Shown in pieces: positions 34,942-43,162 of a DNA stretch of 64,000 nt; the stretch's first letter is position 1, and the number at the start of each line of letters is the position of its first letter. The notes beneath the pieces were generated by a model, which was given only the letters and a program-made list of their open reading frames with translations, was not told the DNA's origin and did not search any database. Source of the stretch: Nitrospirae bacterium YQR-1. GTDB lineage: Bacteria; Nitrospirota; Thermodesulfovibrionia; Thermodesulfovibrionales; Magnetobacteriaceae. The stretch is taken from contig JAMOBJ010000016.1 in NCBI GenBank assembly GCA_039908095.1, forward strand, positions 1-64,000, in the 5' to 3' direction. A program made the position numbers and the translations under genes.

Positions 34942-35463
34942 ATGCTGCTTGTGGAAACGATTGAAAGAGATTTAGACCTGACGGAAATCATAAATGGAGA
35001 GGAAATCATGGGGCCCAGTCCATTTAGGGGACATCAGAGGATTGTTGGAAAACTGCAAGACATTATACGCCAACATATTAAATTAAAGAATTTGGGTGAG
35101 ATATATTTATCTCCGCTTGACGTAATCTTTGAAGAAGGGGTTAACAGGCTCCAGCCCGATATATTGTTTGTCGGCACGGAACATTCCAATATCGAGCAGG
35201 ATTGGATAAGAGGTGTACCGGATATGGTTTGTGAGATAGTCTCGCAAGGCACTTACGAAAAGGATACAGAGATTAAGAGAGCTATATATGAGAGGTACAG
35301 AGTCCCGGAGTATTGGATAGTCCTGCCTGAGTTTAAAGCAATTAGAATTCTGACTATCGAAAACGACAGGTATAAAAAACACTCCTATGCAGAGCTTGAG
35401 GGCATTGTTACATCTAAAGTAATAGAAGGACTTCAAGTCAATGTAAAGGATATATTCGACTAA
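34942..35463 (+). CDS. Uma2 family (DUF820) PD-(D/E)XK nuclease-fold protein, copy 2
   Basis: The 173-residue paralogue of the protein at 11919 is alignable end to end, including DLDLTEIINGEEI, YLSPLDVIFE, NRLQPDILFV, DWIRGVPDMVCEIVS and YRVPEYWIVLPEFK. The catalytic-core residues are kept; the loop reads SQG instead of SPG. Most differences lie in the N-terminal third. It lies between vorB and a convergent minus-strand glycan gene, 1 bp from that gene's stop. Confidence 0.85.
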   Translation: MLLVETIERDLDLTEIINGEEIMGPSPFRGHQRIVGKLQDIIRQHIKLKNLGEIYLSPLDVIFEEGVNRLQPDILFVGTEHSNIEQDWIRGVPDMVCEIVSQGTYEKDTEIKRAIYERYRVPEYWIVLPEFKAIRILTIENDRYKKHSYAELEGIVTSKVIEGLQVNVKDIFD

Positions 35464-35464
35464 A

Positions 35465-37909
35465 CTATCGGGCACCCCGGGCCTGTTTCCAACTCTTCCT
35501 AATCTTGTAAATCAAAAACCGCACCCACTCTAAACCCATTGTAATAAAGCTTTTCTTCACAACCGCCGCTGTATCCAATGTGCCGCCATAATACACAAAT
35601 TCGACATAATCCAGTAATCCAGCCTTGCTAAACCATTTCCACCTGGGTTTGTACGGTGTTTCCTTATACAGGGCTTTACCCTGAAAAAACATCCTGCATT
35701 TATGAACCCCACGCCGTGCATCTTCTATTGCCCTGCTGAGTGCCTCTGACACTGTCTCAAAACGTATAGCGTCAATACAGTGGCAAATATTATACTTACA
35801 GTACCAATCGCAGTCATAACAGTCAAGGGGAACACTCACTGTTGTGGTAAACTCATTGTAAGGGAAAAATCGTCCGATATGCGCTCCACCCAGCACTACA
35901 ACGCAGGGTACTCCCACTGCACATGCCATATGAGCCCCCACAGAGTCTGCACCAAGGTAAATAAGGCATCTGCTTATGACGGCGGCACACTGTCCCAGTG
36001 TGGTTTTACCGGCAAGATTTATAAATCTTACTCTGAAGCTGGCTCCGGTTTTGTTTACAATCATCTCCGTATCCTCCCCGCCAAGAATAACCACATCAAA
36101 ATCCTTAAATTGATTAACGACTAAATGGTAATCTTTATATATTCTTACCGGGTTGGAAGCACCGGGAAAAAGCGCTATTGTTGTAGATGTTTTCAGGCCG
36201 TTTTCAAGAAAGAATCTCTCACTAAAAGCAATATCATCCTCTGTCAGATGCAGCGTTGGTTTAAGAGCACCAGGCATAAGCCCCAGTGCGTGTAAAAACT
36301 CCTCGTTACGCTGCAACTCAGCCTTGAGTGTCCCGCATCGTTTTATTAGCTTTGTATAGAGCGGATCGTTTATCATTTTTAGTTCCGGCGTCATCTTATT
36401 TGCAAAGTCTCCCTCAAAGGCTACAGTCTCCTTTGCCCCGCTTTGCAATGTTAACATATCAGTTAGCGGCTCACGTGAATACACTGAGTTAAGGGCAATG
36501 TCGGCATTTAAAGCACGCAGTTTTTCTATAAGCTCCCTTTGGTAAGCAATGTCTGTGTATGCCCTGTTTTTGTCAAAGGAAATAACACTGTCTGCAAACG
36601 GGTAACTTTCATAAATTTCGGTAACATGGCTCTGACACACTACCATGATAAAGGCGTTACAAAATCCCTGTTTGATTTCTCTAAGCATAGATACTGACAG
36701 GATGCAGTCCCCCAGGGCGTCTGTCCTGATCCAAAGAATATGTTTGATTTGCGTTTCCATGGCTGCAGTTTCAAGTATTTTTTTAGAGCCCTCAGTGAGA
36801 ATATCTCTTTTAATATAGCAGATATTATTAAGTGCCCTCATTTTGGCATTCGATACACCGAGCTGCTGCTGTGTTTTTATCTCATCGTAATGCTCGTTAA
36901 TCCGCTGTATTGTATTTAAAAGATTGCCGTTGATTATTTCATCTGCCGTTATAAGGGCGGCTCTGCCGACATCCTCTGTAAGCTCCGCCAGCTTTTCGCT
37001 CCTTTGAAAAGACACAGGCACAGTCCCTGCCAACATGCTAAACACTGTAAAGTGATATCTGAAAGACACCGTCATGCGGCAAAGTGAAAGAAGCGATATC
37101 ATCTCCTGTGGAGTAAAATAAAATTGCGGCACATAGGTGCAACCCTTTTTCATTTTCTTAGCAATGGAGACCGCTCCGGCTTTATCAAACCCTTTTTCAT
37201 TTCTTATTTCATTACAGAAAAATACGACTTGCCAGCCCATCTTTTGTACTACATAGTCAAATGTTTCAGCCATCTTTTTTCTAAGAGAGTTGTTTAAGCT
37301 TGCATTTACAACATTTACTCCTAAAACCGGAATATCAGGATTTACTCCGACAGATAAAAAAAAACCGTATGCCCATCCGTTATCAGTGCGACGATATGGT
37401 GTAAGCCACGCTAAATCGGCTGTGACGGCAGTTCTTTCCGGTGTAACTCCCAGCTTCAGCAGATTCTCCCTGCTCCGCCTTGACCTCACCGTCCATGTGT
37501 TTATTGAGTGGAGAAAACCCCTATTAAAAAGCTCTCTTGCCTCAGGTGTTTTTAACTCATCCACACCTACACCGACAGCATGAACCGGAATTCCGTTTTC
37601 ACTGCAAAACATATGTTTGTCGCCAAGAACACCTAACGGCCATATCAAAGACTCGGCCTCGGTAACGAGGGTAGTACCGATGACAAGCACCACATCGGAG
37701 GCTTTACAAAGTGCCCTGCATGTGGCCTCATCCCTGAAATCCACGAATTCGTAACATGGGGGAAAGATGCTCAGAGCCTTTTCGTTTTTATCCCAAACCT
37801 CAATAGTTGTACCCTCAGGGAGTCTGCAAAGGGACAGAAACCCGCTCATCATAGCCTCATCGCCGATGTTTCCCGCTCCAAGGCCGGTAAATGAAATGTG
37901 TATTTTCAT
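35465..37909 (-). CDS. Polysaccharide pyruvyl transferase - glycosyltransferase family 9 fusion
   Basis: 814 residues in two parts. Residues 1 to about 385 follow the polysaccharide pyruvyl transferase (CsaB/WcaK-type) fold: GLGAGNIGDEAMMSG, VLVIGTTL, TVRSRRSRENLLKLG and VSFRYHFTVFSMLAG. From about 392 a GT9/heptosyltransferase-like domain begins (HILWIRTDALGDCILSVSMLREI, FPGASNPVRIY, YLGADSVGAHMACAVGVPCVVVLGG). A C-terminal tail of about 70 residues has no recognised fold. The fusion would add pyruvyl and glycosyl groups to a surface glycan, which is inference. ATG start without a strong ribosome site. Confidence 0.85.
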   Translation of the reverse strand: MKIHISFTGLGAGNIGDEAMMSGFLSLCRLPEGTTIEVWDKNEKALSIFPPCYEFVDFRDEATCRALCKASDVVLVIGTTLVTEAESLIWPLGVLGDKHMFCSENGIPVHAVGVGVDELKTPEARELFNRGFLHSINTWTVRSRRSRENLLKLGVTPERTAVTADLAWLTPYRRTDNGWAYGFFLSVGVNPDIPVLGVNVVNASLNNSLRKKMAETFDYVVQKMGWQVVFFCNEIRNEKGFDKAGAVSIAKKMKKGCTYVPQFYFTPQEMISLLSLCRMTVSFRYHFTVFSMLAGTVPVSFQRSEKLAELTEDVGRAALITADEIINGNLLNTIQRINEHYDEIKTQQQLGVSNAKMRALNNICYIKRDILTEGSKKILETAAMETQIKHILWIRTDALGDCILSVSMLREIKQGFCNAFIMVVCQSHVTEIYESYPFADSVISFDKNRAYTDIAYQRELIEKLRALNADIALNSVYSREPLTDMLTLQSGAKETVAFEGDFANKMTPELKMINDPLYTKLIKRCGTLKAELQRNEEFLHALGLMPGALKPTLHLTEDDIAFSERFFLENGLKTSTTIALFPGASNPVRIYKDYHLVVNQFKDFDVVILGGEDTEMIVNKTGASFRVRFINLAGKTTLGQCAAVISRCLIYLGADSVGAHMACAVGVPCVVVLGGAHIGRFFPYNEFTTTVSVPLDCYDCDWYCKYNICHCIDAIRFETVSEALSRAIEDARRGVHKCRMFFQGKALYKETPYKPRWKWFSKAGLLDYVEFVYYGGTLDTAAVVKKSFITMGLEWVRFLIYKIRKSWKQARGAR

Positions 37910-37941
37910 GTCAGGTTATGCAAAAATTCCATATTTATTAG

Positions 37942-38310
37942 TTACAGAAGTTCGGTTTGTGATTTTATCAGCATTGTAGCTTTGTTGAGTTTGTCCACAA
38001 GGACTCTAAGAGTCAGGCTGATAAAAGGCGGGGATTGTGAAATGAACCCATCAAAAACCTCTTTAGTTATTTCGATAAGCTCACAATGTTCTATGGCTGT
38101 AGCCGTAGCTGTCCGTGTATGGCAGTTAAGCAGAAGCGCCATCTCTCCTAATATAGTAACAGGTGTTAAAGTTGATATTATTCTTTTTTTATTATTGCTT
38201 TTGACTGAAATTTCAACTATCCCTGATTTGAGTATATAAGCGCTATTACCAATTTCCCCTTCTGAAAAGATTATCTCGTTTTCGCTATAGCTTCTTTGAA
38301 TGTAATCCAT
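37942..38310 (-). CDS. Stand-alone cyclic-nucleotide-binding domain protein
   Basis: The 122-residue protein consists almost only of a cNMP-binding beta roll: YSENEIIFSEGEIGNSAYILKSGIVEI and TILGEMALLLNCHTRTATATA. The phosphate cassette reads GEMALL...RTATA, close to the ligand-binding consensus. No DNA-binding or enzyme domain is attached. It begins 10 bp after the EcsC-like gene on the same strand, so they are probably one transcript. Confidence 0.85.
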   Translation of the reverse strand: MDYIQRSYSENEIIFSEGEIGNSAYILKSGIVEISVKSNNKKRIISTLTPVTILGEMALLLNCHTRTATATAIEHCELIEITKEVFDGFISQSPPFISLTLRVLVDKLNKATMLIKSQTELL

Positions 38311-38320
38311 GGTAGTTATA

Positions 38321-38977
38321 TCAATTAGTTATTTCGGCTTTTTCAAGCAACAAGGGTTCGCTCAAGAAGTGGTTTATCGCAACCTTACCAACCGCTCTTG
38401 TTGTAATTGCATCAATCATGCCGCCGACAATGCCGCCGACAAGTGGGGCGGCTTTGATGATATTTACAAAACCACTCCGCCCGAACCTGGTTAATAAACG
38501 AAACCCCACGGCTTGATTGATTTTTGTAAGAGTCATTCCTGATATCCCTCTTATAGAATTTACTATCGGTTTATTACTGATAAGTAAACCTAAATCCTTT
38601 ACGATATTTGCAGAGGCGCTGCCGCATAGACAAAGATACACAACAGACTTAACCTCATCGCTTCTTATGTCACGGTTTCCCATTACAGCAATTGCTGAAA
38701 TCAAGCGGATTTGTAAATATACAATTGAACCTACGTTTACAGGTATTGCAACAGGTAAAGTTATTATACCTCCTATTCCTGTGACAAAACCGGAAACACC
38801 TGCTTTAACCGCCTGCACAGCAACGAGTTTTTTTGCGTTGGACTCCACGGAACCACATCTACTCATATAGCCTTGTGCAAGCTCCTCAGCAGTTTCAAAA
38901 CCAGGTAATCCAACCACAGCTTTTTCATAGCAATAATCCAACATTTTCATTATTAATCCTTGATCTATTTCAGTCAT
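38321..38977 (-). CDS. EcsC-like protein
   Basis: The 218-residue protein resembles the EcsC family: ending in glycine- and alanine-rich hydrophobic helices (SGFVTGIGGIITLPVAIPVNVGSI, PLVGGIVGGMIDAITTRAVG) with an amphipathic N-terminal part. EcsC proteins are poorly understood membrane-associated proteins. ATG start. It is paired with the cNMP-binding protein downstream, which suggests a ligand-controlled membrane function, not proven. Confidence 0.75.
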   Translation of the reverse strand: MTEIDQGLIMKMLDYCYEKAVVGLPGFETAEELAQGYMSRCGSVESNAKKLVAVQAVKAGVSGFVTGIGGIITLPVAIPVNVGSIVYLQIRLISAIAVMGNRDIRSDEVKSVVYLCLCGSASANIVKDLGLLISNKPIVNSIRGISGMTLTKINQAVGFRLLTRFGRSGFVNIIKAAPLVGGIVGGMIDAITTRAVGKVAINHFLSEPLLLEKAEITN

Positions 38978-39404
38978 ATTTTGCTACCTGTCACCTTCTC
39001 ATTTGCTGTATCGTTTTTGATGATGAAGCCAAAGTGCCTACCTATATTTTTACCACTATTATAGTCTATTTTTATTTTTTTTTTAAAGTCAAACTTTTTT
39101 GCACTGAGGGCAATCGCATTAGGAGCATAAAACTTCTCTATCACACCAGGGATGGCTTTAAATATTTTATAAAATGGGGAAATACTTTAAAAATAGGCGT
39201 CAAAAGTAACACACTTGAAGAGAGAAGGAATGATAACTACATGGATTATATTTTTTTTTGCTCAAATGCGATTGCCCGGTTTTTAGACCTGTTTGACCTT
39301 TTTTAAGTATTAATGTTTAAATATAGCGTGATTAGCCTGTTATTACAGCACGTTTGTACTGAAATAGTTATGTCGTTATTAACTTTACAAGGAGTGTCTG
39401 ATTT
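38978..39404. other. Intergenic stretch between divergent genes
   Basis: 427 bp, AT-rich with long T tracts (39050-39090). A 21-codon frame MDYIFFCSN... at 39241-39306 has a GAAGGA upstream but no family. No recognised RNA or repeat. It must hold the promoters of the EcsC-like gene and of the receiver gene. Confidence 0.45.
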
Positions 39405-39800
39405 ATGAGAATACTAATAGCGGAAGATGATTTCACAAGCCGTACATTGCTGCAAAATTTCCTGTCTCCGTTTGGGGATGTGGACGTAACCGTAAATGGA
39501 GCGGAGGCGGTTGAGGCTTTCACGCTTGCCCTGGATGAGGGAGAACCCTATGATCTCATTTGCCTTGACATTATGATGCCTGAAATGGACGGTTTGGAGG
39601 CTTTGGAGATTATTCGTAAAAAAGAAAAATCAATGGGAATTACACCATTTGACGAGGTGAAGATTGTCATGACTACGGCTTTGGATTCCGCTAAAAGTGT
39701 TCTTGACGCCTACTATCGTGGTGGATGCAATGATTATCTTACGAAACCAATTGATACTAAAAAACTGCGTCAGTTGATTGAAAAATTAGGTTTAGCCTGA
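39405..39800 (+). CDS. Single-domain response regulator (CheY-like)
   Basis: The 131-residue receiver has no output domain: D8/D9, phospho-acceptor D55 in LICLDIMMPEMDG, Thr in VMTTALDS and Lys in LTKPID. ATG start with AAGGAG about ten nt upstream. It may take phosphate from the hybrid kinase at 40038-42182 or act on motility; no chemotaxis gene is near. Confidence 0.9.
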   Translation: MRILIAEDDFTSRTLLQNFLSPFGDVDVTVNGAEAVEAFTLALDEGEPYDLICLDIMMPEMDGLEALEIIRKKEKSMGITPFDEVKIVMTTALDSAKSVLDAYYRGGCNDYLTKPIDTKKLRQLIEKLGLA

Positions 39801-39827
39801 GCAACTCTTGCACCTATTTCAGCAGTA

Positions 39828-40003
39828 ATACCAAGTTGAGACCGTTGCATAATGTCATTTTATACAAGGTTGCAGTCAAAATAGTAACGAGGCGGCTGGG
39901 AGAATGGGACACCTTCCCTTACAGGGGAATCCCCTTTTAGGGGAGACGCTAAGGAGCTTTAGACGAAGCCAACAAAGTTAATCGAATGAATACAACTTGG
40001 TAT
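39828..40003. repeat. ATACCAAG repeat copy E (longest, CCCC/GGGG core)
   Basis: 176-bp copy with an expanded left end (ATACCAAGTTGAGACCGTTGCATAATG... before the core) and the same type of core as copy C (CCCC-ttta-GGGG). The right end is the usual GCCAACAAAGTTAATCGAATG to GGTAT. Confidence 0.85.
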
Positions 40004-40037
40004 AATTGCCGTACTGTTTCATTAAAGAATGTGTTGT

Positions 40038-42182
40038 CTATCTTATTGTACCTATGGGTTTTGCAAGATTTGTATTGATTTCCTTCAGAGCCATATCAAG
40101 TTCAAACTGCAAGATTTCTATAAAACTTGAAATAATCGCTTTTTCAGAATCGTTAAGGTCTTTGTTTAGTTTTTTCAGAGCTATTTCTATTCTGAGAGAC
40201 TCGCTCTTTAGGGCTGTAGCCCCTATGTTTGCAGATACCCCTTGTATCAAATGGACTTGCTTTTGAAGTTCATCCACATCTCCTGTATCGAGGAGGTCTC
40301 TAAGAAGAGCTATTTGCTTTGGAACATCATCCACAAAGGCAATCCACATGTCTCTGAGAATTTCCTCATCATTGTCAAGGCGTTGCATCGTTTCTTTTAT
40401 ATCTAATGCCCCGGCAGAGGTTCTCGTTGATGGCTGCTGTATAGATATATGCAACTTATCCGGCACAGACTCCGGTTTTGGAAACGACTGCTCCGGTTTT
40501 AGCTGTACTTCCGGCACATCAGTCATTAGGTGTGTTTCCTGTGGTATTTTATTTATATCTTTAGAGCTGGAAGCAATGTATTTTTCAATCAATCTATACA
40601 AATCATCTGCCCTAAGGGGCTTTGATATATAATCATCCATGCCTGCTGCAAGGCATATCTCCATGTCTCCTTTTAGTGCATGGGCAGTCATGGCTATTAT
40701 TGGAATATCTGCTTTTATCTTGGTATCCTTTGTACTTCTTATGTACCGTGTCGCCTGTAAACCGTCCATCTCCGGCATCTGCACATCCATGAGGACAAGG
40801 TCAAAGTTTGTGTGAGCCAGCGTACGTATAGCCTCACGTCCGTTGCCCACCACCAAAGGCATATACCCTCGCCTTTGCAAAAGTTTAACAGCAAGCGTTT
40901 GGTTTACAATATTATCCTCGGCTACTAGAATATTAACAGGCCCTCGCAACTCCCGTACTGTGTGACAAGTCAAAAGCTGAGCCACAGGACCATCACCGCA
41001 GGCAATTGCCATATTAAGTATCTTCAGTAAGTCCGATTTATAAACAGGTTTAACCAGATAACCTGAAACGCCCAGCATACGGCATAAAGCCGCATCACCT
41101 CTTAAACCGGCTGCAACTATCATGATTACTTTAAGTGATGACAGCCCCATGTCTGATTTAATCTTCCTTACAAGTTCAAACCCATCCATGTCGGTGATTT
41201 GTAGATCTAAAACAGCTGCATCATAAGCAGTCCTTGATGAATTTAGTATGCTCAGTGCGCTCTGGCCGTTTGGAGCAGTGTCAACACTATACCCCTCACT
41301 TTTTATCATATCGGACATGCCTGATAGTATTGAAGAATTACTGTTGACTAATAGTACACGCCTGCTTTTAACGTCTGTCTCATCCACCTTCAAAGCTGTT
41401 GATCCCGGTAGTTTCTGTAGTAAAAACCTTGCGGTAAAATAAAACGAGCTGCCCTTCCCTAAGGCGCTCTCCACCCATATATCACCACCTAACATATACA
41501 GAACCTTTTTTGCTATAGCAAGACCCAGCCCCATGCCGTTATACTTTCTTGTTATATAAACCTCATCCTGTGTGAAGCTTTCAAAAATCAGATCGGACAT
41601 CTCCTCAGCAATTCCTATGCCGGTATCAGATACACAAAACAGTAAAAGCCTCTCGTTATCAGAAACTACAGGTAATTTCCTCCCTTTCAAAGTTGCAGGG
41701 GCAACATCCAGCTTTAACTCTATTTTCCCCCTATCAGTAAACTTAAGAGCATTACTTAGCAAATTTGCCAGTACCTGCCTCAACCTTCCTACATCCCCTC
41801 TTAAAAATGCAGGGACATTTGGTGAAACCTCAGTGTTAAGAATTATTCCCTTATGCAGTGCTTGAACAGTAAATGGCTCAACTGTGATATTTATCGTTGA
41901 AATCAAGTCAAAATCAACATCTTCTACTACCATCCTGTTGGCTTCTATTCTTGAAAAATCAAGTATATCATTTATAAGGCCTAACAAATGGTGTGATGAG
42001 TTTTTGACCATCTTGAGATATTCTCTCTGTTCGTAATTCAGGTTTGTATCAAGGACAAGCTCAGTCATTCCTATTATACCGTTGATCGGGGTACGCAGCT
42101 CATGGCTCATATTGGCTAAAAACACCTTTTTTTCTTTATTTATACCGTCTGAGGAGTTCTTATATCTGAGCAACTCTTGCAC
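40038..42182 (-). CDS. Hybrid sensor histidine kinase (HisKA-HATPase-REC-REC-HPt)
   Basis: A phosphorelay kinase of at least 714 residues: HisKA with FLANMSHELRTPINGI, HATPase (DILDFSRI, NLLSNALKFT, GMGLGLAI), a first receiver with altered acidic pocket (VNSNSS) but intact Asp (VLDLQ) and Lys, a second canonical receiver (VAEDN, LMDVQMPEMDG, ISKP) and an HPt domain (QVHLIQGVSANIGA). No membrane segment or sensory domain is seen. GTG 42182 is the first usual start. The frame runs 35 more sensible codons to ATT 42285-42287 (TDTNPTEQQL..), preceded by AAGGAAGGGGG, so AUU may be the true start. Confidence 0.9.
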   Translation of the reverse strand: MQELLRYKNSSDGINKEKKVFLANMSHELRTPINGIIGMTELVLDTNLNYEQREYLKMVKNSSHHLLGLINDILDFSRIEANRMVVEDVDFDLISTINITVEPFTVQALHKGIILNTEVSPNVPAFLRGDVGRLRQVLANLLSNALKFTDRGKIELKLDVAPATLKGRKLPVVSDNERLLLFCVSDTGIGIAEEMSDLIFESFTQDEVYITRKYNGMGLGLAIAKKVLYMLGGDIWVESALGKGSSFYFTARFLLQKLPGSTALKVDETDVKSRRVLLVNSNSSILSGMSDMIKSEGYSVDTAPNGQSALSILNSSRTAYDAAVLDLQITDMDGFELVRKIKSDMGLSSLKVIMIVAAGLRGDAALCRMLGVSGYLVKPVYKSDLLKILNMAIACGDGPVAQLLTCHTVRELRGPVNILVAEDNIVNQTLAVKLLQRRGYMPLVVGNGREAIRTLAHTNFDLVLMDVQMPEMDGLQATRYIRSTKDTKIKADIPIIAMTAHALKGDMEICLAAGMDDYISKPLRADDLYRLIEKYIASSSKDINKIPQETHLMTDVPEVQLKPEQSFPKPESVPDKLHISIQQPSTRTSAGALDIKETMQRLDNDEEILRDMWIAFVDDVPKQIALLRDLLDTGDVDELQKQVHLIQGVSANIGATALKSESLRIEIALKKLNKDLNDSEKAIISSFIEILQFELDMALKEINTNLAKPIGTIR

Positions 42183-42376
42183 TTCATGCTTATAGCCTTC
42201 TATCTTAAGCAGCAGCTTTTCATTATAGGCGGTGAGTTCAAGTATCTGCTTCCTGAGTTGCTGCTCAGTGGGGTTTGTATCTGTAATTGTCCCGTCCCCC
42301 TTCCTTATTTGTTATAGCCGCCGAAATACCACACACAAAGGTTGCACAACCTCAGTGCGGACATATTCCGACAGTG

Positions 42377-43162
42377 TTAAAGTTTTGATATTTTCCCTTC
42401 TAATGAATCCCATAACTTCTGAATGTCCGTCAATTTCCTTTTTGAGTCTATTGTTTCTTTAAATGCGTTTTTCATAAGGTCTGCATTAGTTTTTATTTCA
42501 TTGTTTATTAAAATCAACCAGTCCCTCAATTTACTAAACTCCTCCACACTAACGGCATTCCCTGCCGGGGCGTGGTGCTTTAGTGATTCAACCTCTTTAT
42601 TTAATTTTTTAAGAAGATTTACATGCTCCGTCATCTCCTCTAAAAAGCTGTCCAGACGGTTACTGTTGCTTTCCGTATAGGAATCCAGCATATCTTTAAT
42701 TGCGCCTCTGACGAACTCTGCATTAGTCTTTATCTCATCATTGATTAAAACCAGCGTGTCATTTATTTTATTAAACTGCTCCGGTGCGGCTTGTGTTTCC
42801 ACAGTGTCGTGCTGTTGTGATTGTATCTCTTCCGGCATCTTTTTAATATGCTCCATTATTTGCCCGGTAAAACTATCCAGCCGGCTGCTGAAAGTCTCCA
42901 GCATTACCTTTGAGGCATTAGAGGCGCTCTCCAGCTTCTGTAACACAGGCAGCAGCCCTGCTACAAAGTCCAGCATTGCATTTTTTGACTTCTTAACGTC
43001 ATCTTGTACCTCGGCAATAATTGCCGCCGGCTTCTGAAACCTCTCCTGCAGTATGCTGTCAAATTTTTCACTTATCTGGGCTGCCACCCTGCCGGTTATC
43101 TCATCAGATAACTTTGTAATTATAAGCCTTGTAATGTCATCAATGTAAAATTCAGATTCCAT
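42377..43162 (-). CDS. Coiled-coil partner of dynamin-like GTPase, copy 1
   Basis: The 261-residue, almost wholly helical protein has no recognised family. The N-terminus (FYIDDITRLIITKLSDEITGRV) is shared with the protein at 50575-51297. Two copies of an approximately 32-residue unit are visible (FNKINDTLVLINDEIKTNAEF near 130 and FSKLRDWLILINNEIKTNADL near 207). No signal peptide or membrane helix. The ATG at 43162 overlaps the end of the dynamin-like gene by 11 nt, so it is coupled to it. Likely a scaffold or regulator of the GTPase; that is inference from the conserved pairing. Confidence 0.7.
   Translation of the reverse strand: MESEFYIDDITRLIITKLSDEITGRVAAQISEKFDSILQERFQKPAAIIAEVQDDVKKSKNAMLDFVAGLLPVLQKLESASNASKVMLETFSSRLDSFTGQIMEHIKKMPEEIQSQQHDTVETQAAPEQFNKINDTLVLINDEIKTNAEFVRGAIKDMLDSYTESNSNRLDSFLEEMTEHVNLLKKLNKEVESLKHHAPAGNAVSVEEFSKLRDWLILINNEIKTNADLMKNAFKETIDSKRKLTDIQKLWDSLEGKISKL

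Noticed and set aside
39241..39306. 21-codon frame with a ribosome-like site before the receiver gene
   Set aside because: Too short and of no family; overlapping alternatives in other frames are equally good.
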